From assembly GCA_024684175.1 (NCBI GenBank), contig JAIKXJ010000084.1, positions 1-14,825 on the forward strand: a DNA stretch of 14,825 bases, written 5' to 3'. A model generated the notes under the pieces. That model had not been told where the DNA came from, did not search any database, and saw nothing but the letters and a program-made list of their open reading frames with translations. The DNA comes from Erysipelotrichaceae bacterium (lineage in GTDB: Bacteria > Bacillota_I > Bacilli_A > Erysipelotrichales > Erysipelotrichaceae). A program made the position numbers and the translations under genes. Shown here one piece after another: positions 1 through 6,783 of the stretch (position 1 is its first letter; each line of letters opens with the position of its first letter).

Positions 1-839
1 TCCATCGAATCGTTGGAACCCGGGACCGCCTTGACCGGGACCGTCTCATTGAACGCACCGAGGATCTTGAGATCCTTCATATGAATCTTCGAAAAGACCG
101 AAGTCAGATCCCCTTCGTAAGACTGCCGGGGCGAACCCAATAAGACCACCTGTCCGTACTTGCCGCAGCATTCGATGCATTCTTCAATGACACCGGACAA
201 ACCCGTGACATCGACCGTGATATCGAAACCTTTTCCTTTTGTAAAATCGTTCATGACTTCTTTTTTGTTTTCATGAACGGTATGCCGCAGTCCCATCGTT
301 TCCGCCAAGGCGCAGCGGTGAGCCATCGGATCGATGCCTAAAACATTGCAGCCCATCTTCTGAAACATCAGCGCCGTCAGGATGCCGATATTGCCCAGTC
401 CGAAGACCGCGACCTTATCGCCCAGCCGTACCCTTGCCAGATTGACGCCTTGCAGCGCCACCAGCATCAGATTGAGCGCCGTCGCATCGAGCGGATCGAC
501 ACCTTCCGCCAGTTTTAAAACCAAAGGTCCCTGCACGGAATCCGACGTCTTCCATTTCACCAGTGAGGCGTGCGGAGCATTGAAAAAGACAGCATCGCCT
601 TCCTTGAAGTCCATCGCCGATCCGACTTTGAGGATCTTGCCGACCGAACAGTAACCCGGCCGCACCGGATATCGGAAGCCTTTCTTCAAGGCATATGCCC
701 GGGAAAGCTCCGTACCGGCGGAGATCATCGAATACTCCGTTTTGATCAAAACTTCATCTGCCTGCAGATCCGCAGAGACCTCTTCCTTATTCAGATGAGA
801 CTCTCCGATCCCTGTCAGTTCAACGAACCAAGTTTCCAT
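1..839 (-). CDS. Medium-chain (zinc-type) alcohol dehydrogenase family protein, C-terminus cut off by window edge
   Basis: The first 279 residues of an MDR-superfamily NAD(P)-dependent oxidoreductase are present; the rest lies beyond the left edge. The GroES-like half (about 1-130) is followed by a Rossmann half whose dinucleotide-binding motif GLGNIG is at 147-152. The acidic residue at the end of the next strand (LGID, D160) favours NAD(H) over NADP(H). Where catalytic-zinc enzymes carry a Cys (GxCGTD), this protein has SAGTE at 40-44, and there is no four-cysteine structural-zinc lobe, so it may not use zinc in the usual way. The start is an ATG preceded by AGAGGG. It lies 23 bases downstream of the HAD gene on the same strand, so the two are probably co-transcribed. 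The family is clear; the substrate is not predictable. Confidence 0.85.
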   Translation of the reverse strand, partial: METWFVELTGIGESHLNKEEVSADLQADEVLIKTEYSMISAGTELSRAYALKKGFRYPVRPGYCSVGKILKVGSAMDFKEGDAVFFNAPHASLVKWKTSDSVQGPLVLKLAEGVDPLDATALNLMLVALQGVNLARVRLGDKVAVFGLGNIGILTALMFQKMGCNVLGIDPMAHRCALAETMGLRHTVHENKKEVMNDFTKGKGFDITVDVTGLSGVIEECIECCGKYGQVVLLGSPRQSYEGDLTSVFSKIHMKDLKILGAFNETVPVKAVPGSNDSM

Positions 840-862
840 TGTGCTGCCCTCTTTTAATAATT

Positions 863-2428
863 TTATTTTTCAATGAATCCGAAACGGACCAGTGCATTAT
901 AGACGCCGTCTTCCGACACTTTATCGGTGACATAGTCCGCCGCATAGCGGCATTCCTTAGCCCCATTGCCCATCGCGATGCCTAAGCCTGCCAGCTTCAG
1001 CATCTCGATGTCATTTCCGCCGTCGCCGAAGGCACAGATCTCTTCCGGCCGGATACCGAAGGACTCTGCCGTTTCCAGCATCGCTTCCCCTTTGTTTTTA
1101 TGCAGCGGAGAGATCTCGCCGGCGATCGCCAGACGGTCGCATTCGCAGCCCTTTGCCAGGGAAATGACTTCTTCCCTGAGATCGCCTTGCGCGTAATAAA
1201 GCATCTGAATGACTCTCTCTCCTTCATACTTCTTGACTTCCGGAATGATGCCGTAAAGTATATCGAACAACGCCGCTTTTTCCTTGTCGTCGACCGACAG
1301 ATAGCCCTTGCCGTCATCCGTGCAGTAACGGTACGGGATCTGATGTTCATCCATGAAAGCGATCAGTTTCCTTACGGTCTTCTCTTCGATATAGCTGACC
1401 TGAACTTCACCCTTCTTCACGATATAGGCACCGTTGAGCAGAATCAGGGCGTCCATCAGGTCCAGGACGCTTTGCGGTATGTTGTAAAGCTCTTCATAAG
1501 AACGGGAGGTGTTCATTGCCAGGACATAGCCCTTTTCCTTCAGCTTACTCAAGGAAGACAAAGTGCTCTCATGGAATTTGTGGACACTGTGGTCCAGCAG
1601 CGTCGAATCATTGTCGAAACAGAACATCTTCATCTCGTAACGGTCTTCTTCAATCAGCCCGAGATCGACGAAGGCATCGTAAAGTCCGCCTTCCTCGATG
1701 GACTTCTTGCAGACATAGTCCGCCGCCGCCTTGGTGTTGTCCTTGGCATCGGATACGGCGATGCCGATCCCCGCCATCTGTAACATCACATCGTCATTGC
1801 TGCCGTCGCCGGCTGCCGCGACCTCATCGGTCGTGAAGGAAAAGACCTGACAGAACTTCAGAAGACCGAAGCTCTTGTCGACCAGCGGCGCGCAGATGTT
1901 GCCGGAATTGCCCCAGGTCGAGATCAGAGCCCCTTCATCGATCTGTGCGATCAAAGGGACCTCTTCGTCCTTGGCGTGATAATAAAACAGATTGGTGACT
2001 TCCTCGTCCTCATACGGTTTGAACATGACGCTGCCCTTGGCATAGGAAAGCCAGTGACCGTTATTCACTTCATTGAGATCGCCCCAGTAATATACGTCGC
2101 CATTGATGTCGGCGTAGTGATAGGAGATCCCGTGGTCTTCGAAAAACCGCGTATAGGCTCTCGCCTTTTCCTTGTCGATCGCATAGCTTTTGAAATAAGC
2201 GTCTTCGACGATCGTCGTCGCTCCGGTGCCGATGATCTTGCAGTCGAAACGTTCCAGAAGATCCTTGGGAAACTTTCCCATCTCGGCGGCGATGCGGGAG
2301 GTGCAGATGCCTAACTTATAGCCCTTTTCCTTCAGCTTATCGAGCGCCTTCAGTGTCTGCTTCGGCACTTCTTCCGTCTCGTGGGAAAAGAGGGTGTCAT
2401 CGATATCAAATAATATGCCCTTGATCAT
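863..2428 (-). CDS. Tandem two-domain HAD-superfamily (Cof-type, IIB) hydrolase
   Basis: The 521-residue protein is two complete Cof-like HAD phosphatases fused head to tail; family members are usually about 260-290 residues. Domain 1 (1 to about 260) has motif I DIDDT at 8-12, motif II Thr43, a candidate motif III Lys185 and motif IV GDGSNDD at 207-213. Domain 2 (about 266-521) has motif I DNDST at 272-276, Thr307, the canonical HKNKG Lys at 444-446 and motif IV GDGGND at 468-473. Both catalytic Asp pairs are intact. Domain 1 lacks the usual NKG context around its lysine, hinting at divergence. Such enzymes usually dephosphorylate sugar phosphates or flavin-type metabolites; the substrate here is unknown. 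The start is firm because motif I must lie close to the N-terminus. No Shine-Dalgarno sequence precedes it, and a putative promoter sits only a few bases upstream. The MDR dehydrogenase follows. Confidence 0.92.
   Translation of the reverse strand: MIKGILFDIDDTLFSHETEEVPKQTLKALDKLKEKGYKLGICTSRIAAEMGKFPKDLLERFDCKIIGTGATTIVEDAYFKSYAIDKEKARAYTRFFEDHGISYHYADINGDVYYWGDLNEVNNGHWLSYAKGSVMFKPYEDEEVTNLFYYHAKDEEVPLIAQIDEGALISTWGNSGNICAPLVDKSFGLLKFCQVFSFTTDEVAAAGDGSNDDVMLQMAGIGIAVSDAKDNTKAAADYVCKKSIEEGGLYDAFVDLGLIEEDRYEMKMFCFDNDSTLLDHSVHKFHESTLSSLSKLKEKGYVLAMNTSRSYEELYNIPQSVLDLMDALILLNGAYIVKKGEVQVSYIEEKTVRKLIAFMDEHQIPYRYCTDDGKGYLSVDDKEKAALFDILYGIIPEVKKYEGERVIQMLYYAQGDLREEVISLAKGCECDRLAIAGEISPLHKNKGEAMLETAESFGIRPEEICAFGDGGNDIEMLKLAGLGIAMGNGAKECRYAADYVTDKVSEDGVYNALVRFGFIEK
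1526..1547. repeat. 22-bp direct repeat, copy 1 (inside HAD gene)
   Basis: This copy is identical to 2318-2339 in the same gene. Both encode the same KLKEKGY segment at equivalent places in the two HAD domains, so the repeat is a trace of the internal duplication and not a separate element. Confidence 0.8.
2318..2339. repeat. 22-bp direct repeat, copy 2 (inside HAD gene)
   Basis: This is the partner of 1526-1547, about 790 bases away, which equals one HAD-domain length. Perfect identity over 22 bases in otherwise well-diverged halves suggests recent duplication, local gene conversion or chance codon conservation. Confidence 0.8.
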
Positions 2429-2439
2429 AATTACATATT

Positions 2440-2468
2440 AACATACGCTATAATTTAGGTATGATCAA
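2440..2468 (-). promoter_or_regulatory. Putative sigma-A promoter for the HAD gene
   Basis: Read on the minus strand, TTGATC (2463-2468) and TATGTT (2440-2445) are separated by 17 bases. Transcription would begin around 2432-2434, leaving a leader of about 5 bases before the HAD start codon at 2428. The -35 box lies within the first codons of the divergent cutC gene. This is inferred from sequence only. Confidence 0.5.
2449..2454 (+). promoter_or_regulatory. Consensus -10 box for cutC, implying a leaderless transcript
   Basis: A perfect TATAAT ends 6 bases before the cutC ATG at 2461, so the predicted transcription start falls on or next to the A of the start codon. I see no good -35 hexamer at 16-18 bases and no Shine-Dalgarno sequence before the ATG. 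Confidence 0.5.
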
Positions 2469-3165
2469 CAACATTCAAGTCGAGATCTGCATCGGCAATA
2501 TCGACGATGCATTGCTCGCAAATAAATACCCGATCGATCGGATCGAACTCAATTCCGCCCTGGAGCTGGGCGGCTGTTCTCCGTCCCTGGAGACCTTGCG
2601 ATATCTCAAAGAAAAGATCGACAAAAAGATCTGCTGCATGGTCCGACCCAGAGGCGGCGATTTCTTCTACAGCGAAGTCGAATATCAAACGATGCTGAAA
2701 GATGCCAAGAACTTCCTGGACGCCGGAGCAGACGGCATCGTCTTCGGTTTCCTTCACGAAGATCTGACGGTCGATACCGAAAGGACGACCGAGATGACCA
2801 GGCTCATCCATTCCTATGGTGCGGAAGCAGTCTTCCATAAGGCTTTCGATGAGACCAAAGACCTCGATGAGGCGGCCGAAGTCCTGATCGGATGCGGAAT
2901 CGACCGCGTTCTGACCAGCGGTGCAGCTGTCTATCCCGATATCCTCGGGGGATGCAAGAACATCCGCAGGCTCTTTGAAAACTGCGGCGACCGCCTGCAG
3001 CTTTTACCGGGCGGCGGCGTCCGCGTCGAAAACATTCAAGACGTCATCCGGACCGCCGGTTCCGGCCAGATCCACATGACCGCCAAGAAGATGAACGAAG
3101 GCGGCTATCTGTGTCTGGACGAGGAACAGCTTGAAGCCATGCTGAAGGAGATCGCTTCCCTATAA
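2461..3165 (+). CDS. cutC: CutC family protein (copper homeostasis protein family)
   Basis: This 234-residue cytoplasmic TIM-barrel protein has the normal length for CutC. Family hallmarks in order are DRIELN (26-31), VRPRGGDF (61-68), DGIVFGFL (91-98), FHKAFD (125-130), LTSGA (151-155), LLPGGGV (181-187) and a late His-Met (205-206). CutC proteins have been linked to copper tolerance and Cu(I) binding, but their biochemical role is not settled, so the name describes the family and not a proven function. The start fits the conserved N-terminal strand, and the next Met is residue 60. The gene appears to be translated without a Shine-Dalgarno sequence. It begins a plus-strand run with the nuclease gene 4 bases downstream. 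Confidence 0.93.
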   Translation: MINNIQVEICIGNIDDALLANKYPIDRIELNSALELGGCSPSLETLRYLKEKIDKKICCMVRPRGGDFFYSEVEYQTMLKDAKNFLDAGADGIVFGFLHEDLTVDTERTTEMTRLIHSYGAEAVFHKAFDETKDLDEAAEVLIGCGIDRVLTSGAAVYPDILGGCKNIRRLFENCGDRLQLLPGGGVRVENIQDVIRTAGSGQIHMTAKKMNEGGYLCLDEEQLEAMLKEIASL

Positions 3166-3169
3166 AAAG

Positions 3170-3682
3170 ATGGCAAAGAAAAAAGGCTTTCGGCTCACCC
3201 GCAAGATGAAGAAACGGATCGGTCTTGTCATCGGTCTTTTGATCCTGGCTGCCGTGGTCTACGGCGTCTTTCATAAGCCCGACTACAAGATCGCGCCTTC
3301 CCCGTATTCGGAGAAACACGAAGCCGTCTATCAATACATTCATGACGGCGATACGGCGGTCTTCACTCTTGAAAACGGCGAGACCGTGATCTGCCGCTTC
3401 CTGGCGGTCGATACCCCGGAGATCGGTGAGGAAGGTTACGAAGAAGCCAAACGCTTCACTGACAATACCTTAGAAAAAGCCTCGAAGATCCTCATCGAGC
3501 TCGATCCCAATTCCGAGCGCTATGACGCTTATGAGCGTCTGCTGGCCTGGGTCTGGGCGGACGGGGAGCTCATCCAGGAAAAACTCATCGAAAACGGCTT
3601 AGGAAAGCTGGCCTATATCTATCACGACTACTTATATCTCGATCATCTCAAAGAGATCGAAAGAAATGTGACGCTTCAGTAA
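3170..3682 (+). CDS. Membrane-anchored thermonuclease-like (SNase domain) protein
   Basis: This 170-residue protein has a strongly basic N-terminus (1-16), one hydrophobic segment (about 17-34) and an SNase-like OB-fold domain (about 50-165). Nothing resembling a signal-peptidase site is obvious, so an anchored extracytoplasmic nuclease is likely. Residues matching staphylococcal nuclease are all present: D61 in DGDT, R76 in CRFLAVDTPE, D81, E84, and R123 in YERLLAWVWADG. The enzyme is therefore probably an active Ca2+-dependent endonuclease that degrades external DNA or RNA. The gene starts 4 bases after cutC with no convincing Shine-Dalgarno at normal spacing (the nearest GGAG is about 20 bases upstream), which suggests translational coupling. 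The sigma factor gene begins 35 bases downstream. Confidence 0.88.
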   Translation: MAKKKGFRLTRKMKKRIGLVIGLLILAAVVYGVFHKPDYKIAPSPYSEKHEAVYQYIHDGDTAVFTLENGETVICRFLAVDTPEIGEEGYEEAKRFTDNTLEKASKILIELDPNSERYDAYERLLAWVWADGELIQEKLIENGLGKLAYIYHDYLYLDHLKEIERNVTLQ

Positions 3683-3717
3683 TAAAAACACAGTAGATAG
3701 GTGAAAGGAGGAAGGAT

Positions 3718-4278
3718 ATGGAAGACAACAAGATCGTCCAGCTTTATCTGGACCGCAACGAGGATGCGATCGCTCAGACCAAAGCGAAATATGAGAACTA
3801 CTGTTTCTCGATCTCCCGGTCGATCCTTCACGACCAGCAGGACTGCGAAGAGACGCTCAACGATACCTATCTGGCCGTTTGGAACGCCATCCCGCCGCAC
3901 CATCCGCTGAATCTGGCCACCTTTATCGGCAAGATCTGCCGCAACCTGTCCTTAAATAAGTGGCGCTTTCTTTCCGCCCAGAAACGCGGCGGCGACCAGG
4001 TGACCTTATCGTTCGACGAACTGGAAGGTTGTATCGGCGAAGACCGGCAGTTTAGGGAAAGCCTGGAAGAAAAAGTCCTGACGGAGACCATCAACGAATT
4101 TTTAGCCGGACTCAAGGAGAACGAGCGGAACGTCTTCGTCTGCCGCTACTGGTATTTCGATCCGGTCGAAGACATCGCCAAACGCTTTTCCTATTCTTCC
4201 AGCAAGACCAAAATGATGCTGAAACGCACAAGAGATAAGCTCAGAGACTATCTCATCAAGGAAGGAGTCGTACTATGA
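3718..4278 (+). CDS. ECF-type sigma-70 family RNA polymerase sigma factor
   Basis: This 186-residue protein contains sigma region 2 (about 27-82, including the DCEETLNDTYLAVW helix and the NLSLNKWR end) and region 4 (about 120-180, with a helix-turn-helix around DIAKRFSYSSSKTKMMLKR). Region 3 is missing and the length suits an ECF sigma factor. A strong AAAGGAGG (3704-3711) precedes the ATG. The stop overlaps the next start by 4 bases (ATGA), which is typical of a sigma factor coupled to its membrane anti-sigma partner. ECF factors direct RNA polymerase to a small stress regulon and usually their own promoter; I could not identify a matching promoter here. The target signal is unknown. Confidence 0.9.
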   Translation: MEDNKIVQLYLDRNEDAIAQTKAKYENYCFSISRSILHDQQDCEETLNDTYLAVWNAIPPHHPLNLATFIGKICRNLSLNKWRFLSAQKRGGDQVTLSFDELEGCIGEDRQFRESLEEKVLTETINEFLAGLKENERNVFVCRYWYFDPVEDIAKRFSYSSSKTKMMLKRTRDKLRDYLIKEGVVL

Positions 4279-5327
4279 AAGCAGAAAAACTGATCCATGC
4301 CATCAATGATATTGATGATAAGTATATCGAAGAAGCTCACGGTGAAAAGAAGAGATTCAGCCTCCCGAAGATCAGCTTCAGCTGGAACACCTTCGGCAAG
4401 CTGGCGGCAGCGGCCTGTGCCCTCCTGCTGGTGATCAACCTCTTCCCGGTCCTCTTCCATTCTTACGGCAGGAAAGGCTCTTCCGCCGGCGGTTCCTACA
4501 TGGCCTCCGATTCGGCCTATCCGGGATCGTCCTACAACGGTTCCTATTATGCGCAGGAAGCGATGGAAGCTCCGGCAGAAGCGGAATATTATGTTTCCGA
4601 TGAAGAGGCAAAACCTTCAAACGGACCTTCCGTCGATCAGGGAAATGCCCGTCAGGGAAAGAAACTGATCCTGACTTCCTACATGACCATGGAGACCCAG
4701 AACATGGACGAGCTCCTGGAAAAAATCAGTTCCCTGATCGCCAAATACGGCGGCTATGTTCAGCGATCTTCGATCTACAATCAGACGTCGGACCGCCGCA
4801 CCTATGATTCGTCCATCCGTATCCCGGCTGCCAACTACGAAGCCTTCCTGGCTGAATTAAAAGGCGAAGGCAACGCCTTATCCTACTCCGAAGAAGTCAA
4901 GGACATCACCGATTCCTACGCGGACATCGAAGCCCGCCTGTCTTCTTTGCGAGCCCAGGAAGCCAAAGTCATGGAATTCTATGACAAGGCGGAAGACTTA
5001 CAGGATCTGATCACCGTCGAATCGCGGCTCTCCGAGATCCGCTACCAGATCGAAGCCTACGAAGCACAGATCAAGAACTACGACCTCTTAGTCTCCTACT
5101 CCACGCTCAACCTGACCGTCAACGAGACCAAAGTCTATACGCCGGTCTCCCCGTCCTTCTGGCAGAGACTGGGCAGTTCCTTCTCCGAAGGCTTCAGCGA
5201 CTTCTGCGACGGCATCGGTGACTTCATCGTCGACTTCGTCTACAATATCTGGACCATCCTGTTCCTGATCCTGTTGGGCTTTGCCGGCTACCGGATCTAC
5301 AAGTGGTTCCGTAACAGAAAAAGATAA
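4275..5327 (+). CDS. DUF4349 membrane protein with anti-sigma-like N-terminus
   Basis: This 350-residue protein has a short cytoplasmic N-terminus with an IDDKYIEEA segment (13-21), resembling the N-termini of anti-sigma proteins paired with ECF factors in Firmicutes. A transmembrane helix (about 41-62) is followed by a Ser/Gly/Tyr/Ala-rich extracellular linker (65-125). A DUF4349 domain (about 128-345) includes a coiled coil (about 215-268) and a second transmembrane helix (about 321-342) with a basic cytoplasmic tail. DUF4349 has no established biochemical function. The 4-base overlap with the sigma gene and GAAGGAG at 4261-4267 support coupled translation. I infer that it tethers and inhibits the sigma factor and senses envelope state; this rests on gene order and topology, not on a proven anti-sigma domain. 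Confidence 0.85.
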   Translation: MKAEKLIHAINDIDDKYIEEAHGEKKRFSLPKISFSWNTFGKLAAAACALLLVINLFPVLFHSYGRKGSSAGGSYMASDSAYPGSSYNGSYYAQEAMEAPAEAEYYVSDEEAKPSNGPSVDQGNARQGKKLILTSYMTMETQNMDELLEKISSLIAKYGGYVQRSSIYNQTSDRRTYDSSIRIPAANYEAFLAELKGEGNALSYSEEVKDITDSYADIEARLSSLRAQEAKVMEFYDKAEDLQDLITVESRLSEIRYQIEAYEAQIKNYDLLVSYSTLNLTVNETKVYTPVSPSFWQRLGSSFSEGFSDFCDGIGDFIVDFVYNIWTILFLILLGFAGYRIYKWFRNRKR

Positions 5328-5333
5328 GACATG

Positions 5334-5383
5334 AAAAAAACGGCAGCGCTGTGTCGATCATGATACAGCCTGCCGTTTTTTTT
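5334..5383 (+). terminator. Intrinsic terminator after the cutC-nuclease-sigma-DUF4349 cluster
   Basis: The outer stem CGGCAG (5341-5346) pairs with CTGCCG (5370-5375). The inner stem GCTGT (5348-5352) pairs with ACAGC (5365-5369) and continues to a 6-base loop. Eight T residues follow at 5376-5383. Seven A residues precede it at 5334-5340, so it could also stop minus-strand transcripts. Confidence 0.9.
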
Positions 5384-5423
5384 ATTTTTACCGGGTGGGT
5401 CAAATTATAACCCGATACTTCTT

Positions 5424-5462
5424 AAGACCCGAAAAAAGTTTTTACGGTCTTCTCGTTTTTTT
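5424..5462 (+). terminator. Second terminator-like hairpin in tandem
   Basis: AAGACC (5424-5429) pairs with GGTCTT (5446-5451), enclosing an A-rich/T-rich inner stem, and is followed by seven T (5456-5462). No plus-strand gene lies downstream, so a back-up terminator is the simplest reading. The rest of the gap, 5463-5600, shows no convincing gene, promoter or RNA. Confidence 0.6.
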
Positions 5463-5600
5463 CTCATGTCTGTCCCGTAACAGATTCGACGAACTCTAAC
5501 TTTCACCTATAAGCGAAATAACAAATAATCATGAACTTCTATCAGGATCGATTCGCCAGTGCAGTTCCATAAAGGAAAGAGAAAGACCGAGGGAAGAACT

Positions 5601-6107
5601 TTATTCCTGGATATCGGCCTCAAACTCCAGCGTCTGATTGGCCTTATCGAGTGCCAGCTGTATCTGCTGCACTCTCAGCATATCCCGCTCGTAGACTTCC
5701 TCTACGACATTGGGATCATAGTTGAGGAACTGGTATTCCGCCACGTCTCTGCGACCGGCATTGTAGCCGGACAGACGGGTCTTGTTTTTGGCCTTGCGCA
5801 TCATATCCAGACGCGGCAGCTTCTTGTTGAGCTGGGCCATCTCGACCAGCGCTTGATCGATGGTGATTCCGATCGGCAGGACCGTCACCGTATTGAAGAC
5901 GTTTAAGGCATGTTTCAAAGTCTGGATCTTTTCATCCAGAGCATCGATCTCCGTATTGTATTTGCAGAAATCGTAGTCAGGGATCTCCTGTTTCTCATCC
6001 GCCGCCAGGACATAGGTCGAGTCGTTGGATTCTCTCTGTAACAGATAGCTCTTCTTATCCTCGAGCGTCTTGATCATCTTGCTTGCAGAAGCCGAAGTAA
6101 ATTTCAT
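5601..6107 (-). CDS. Uncharacterised helical protein, probably cytoplasmic
   Basis: The protein has 168 residues from the internal ATG at 6107. I chose this start over an upstream in-frame ATG (6179) because GGAGG (6114-6118) lies 6 bases before it and the upstream extension is A/T-rich leader. It has no signal peptide or membrane segment. The sequence alternates charged and aliphatic residues, predicting long helices: an N-terminal helix (KMIKTLEDKKSYLLQRE), a central pair around ALDEKIQTLKHALNVFNT and a C-terminal coiled-coil helix. The style (KxxxALNVFNTxTVLP) recalls small proteins I have seen in many Clostridia-like genomes and their mobile elements, but I cannot name a family or function. 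It is transcribed alone after the YbaK terminator. Confidence 0.8.
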   Translation of the reverse strand: MKFTSASASKMIKTLEDKKSYLLQRESNDSTYVLAADEKQEIPDYDFCKYNTEIDALDEKIQTLKHALNVFNTVTVLPIGITIDQALVEMAQLNKKLPRLDMMRKAKNKTRLSGYNAGRRDVAEYQFLNYDPNVVEEVYERDMLRVQQIQLALDKANQTLEFEADIQE

Positions 6108-6208
6108 GACACACCTCCATTTATCACTGATGATTATCTTTTTATGATCTTTGATTCTGACTTTATTGTAATCCATCAATCACCGCTGCGTCCATTACGC
6201 CGAGCTTG

Positions 6209-6250
6209 AAAAAGCCGTTCCCCCATTCATGACGAACGGTGAGGAACGGC
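6209..6250 (-). terminator. Intrinsic terminator downstream of the YbaK-like gene
   Basis: On the minus strand GCCGTTCC (6243-6250) pairs with GGAACGGC (6214-6221). An inner helix CCGTTC/GAATGG has a 5-base loop. Five T (6209-6213) follow the hairpin, which begins 5 bases after the YbaK stop codon. Confidence 0.88.
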
Positions 6251-6255
6251 ATCCT

Positions 6256-6783
6256 TCATTCTTTTGCCAGGCCTTCGACCACGATGCAGCTGTCCATCTT
6301 TCTGAACAAGTTCGAAGGCAATAAGAGCTTGCCATTGGCTTTGCCGGAACCGACGATGACCTCTTTCTGTAAAAAGACGCTTTCATCGGCCAGGATCATA
6401 AAACTCTCAGGCAATCCGACCGGTGTGATCGAACCGTATTCCATGCCGGTAACTTCACATACATAGTTCAGGTCGGCAAAGCTCACTTTCTTAACATCCA
6501 GCGGCGTCCGGACCTTGGCATTCATGTTCGCACGCTTGCCGTACGGCACGACCAATGCCGCATATTTGACCGTATCGCCTCTTTGTCCTTCGACGATCAG
6601 ACAGTTGAGTTCCATCTCATACGGGACCTCATATTCCCTGCTCAACGACTCCCCGTCCGCAAACGCCGGATCGATCTTTGCCGCCTTGATGAGACCTTCT
6701 TCATCAAAACCCCGGATGAACTCATAGACCTGCGCAGGAAGCAGATCTTTATTCTCTTCGATATCTTTGAATTCCAGTTTCAT
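6256..6783 (-). CDS. YbaK/EbsC-family aminoacyl-tRNA deacylase domain protein
   Basis: This 175-residue protein carries a YbaK/ProX-type editing domain (about 55-170). The family acts in trans to hydrolyse mischarged tRNAs such as Cys-tRNA(Pro) or Ala-tRNA(Pro). Recognisable parts are KKVSFADL (the Lys-bearing helix), the GMEYGSITPVGLP glycine-rich loop, the ILAD strand, and the VGSGKANGKLLL C-terminal motif. The N-terminal 50 residues are not typical and may be a small cap. The start codon directly follows the TAG stop of the upstream lipoprotein gene with no gap, and a GGGGAGA about 11 bases back is the likely ribosome site, so translation is coupled. The exact tRNA substrate cannot be read from sequence. 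Confidence 0.85.
   Translation of the reverse strand: MKLEFKDIEENKDLLPAQVYEFIRGFDEEGLIKAAKIDPAFADGESLSREYEVPYEMELNCLIVEGQRGDTVKYAALVVPYGKRANMNAKVRTPLDVKKVSFADLNYVCEVTGMEYGSITPVGLPESFMILADESVFLQKEVIVGSGKANGKLLLPSNLFRKMDSCIVVEGLAKE

Noticed and set aside
2455..2838. Minus-strand frame of 127 codons inside cutC
   Set aside because: It is antisense to cutC, whose family motifs span its whole length, and shows no domain or ribosome site.
5391..5462. T-box or other known riboswitch after the DUF4349 gene
   Set aside because: The GGGTGGGTC stretch recalls the T-box core only superficially. The conserved T-box bases are missing and there is no downstream plus-strand gene to regulate.
5405..5506. 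A 33-codon minus-strand frame (GTG start) coding for a very basic peptide
   Set aside because: It runs through the second terminator hairpin, has no ribosome site at proper spacing, and its Lys/Arg content follows from A-rich hairpin sequence.
5559..5906. Plus-strand frame of 115 codons beginning in the gap after the terminators
   Set aside because: It lies mostly antisense to the well-supported 5601-6107 gene, has no promoter, and its composition is that of a reverse-strand shadow.
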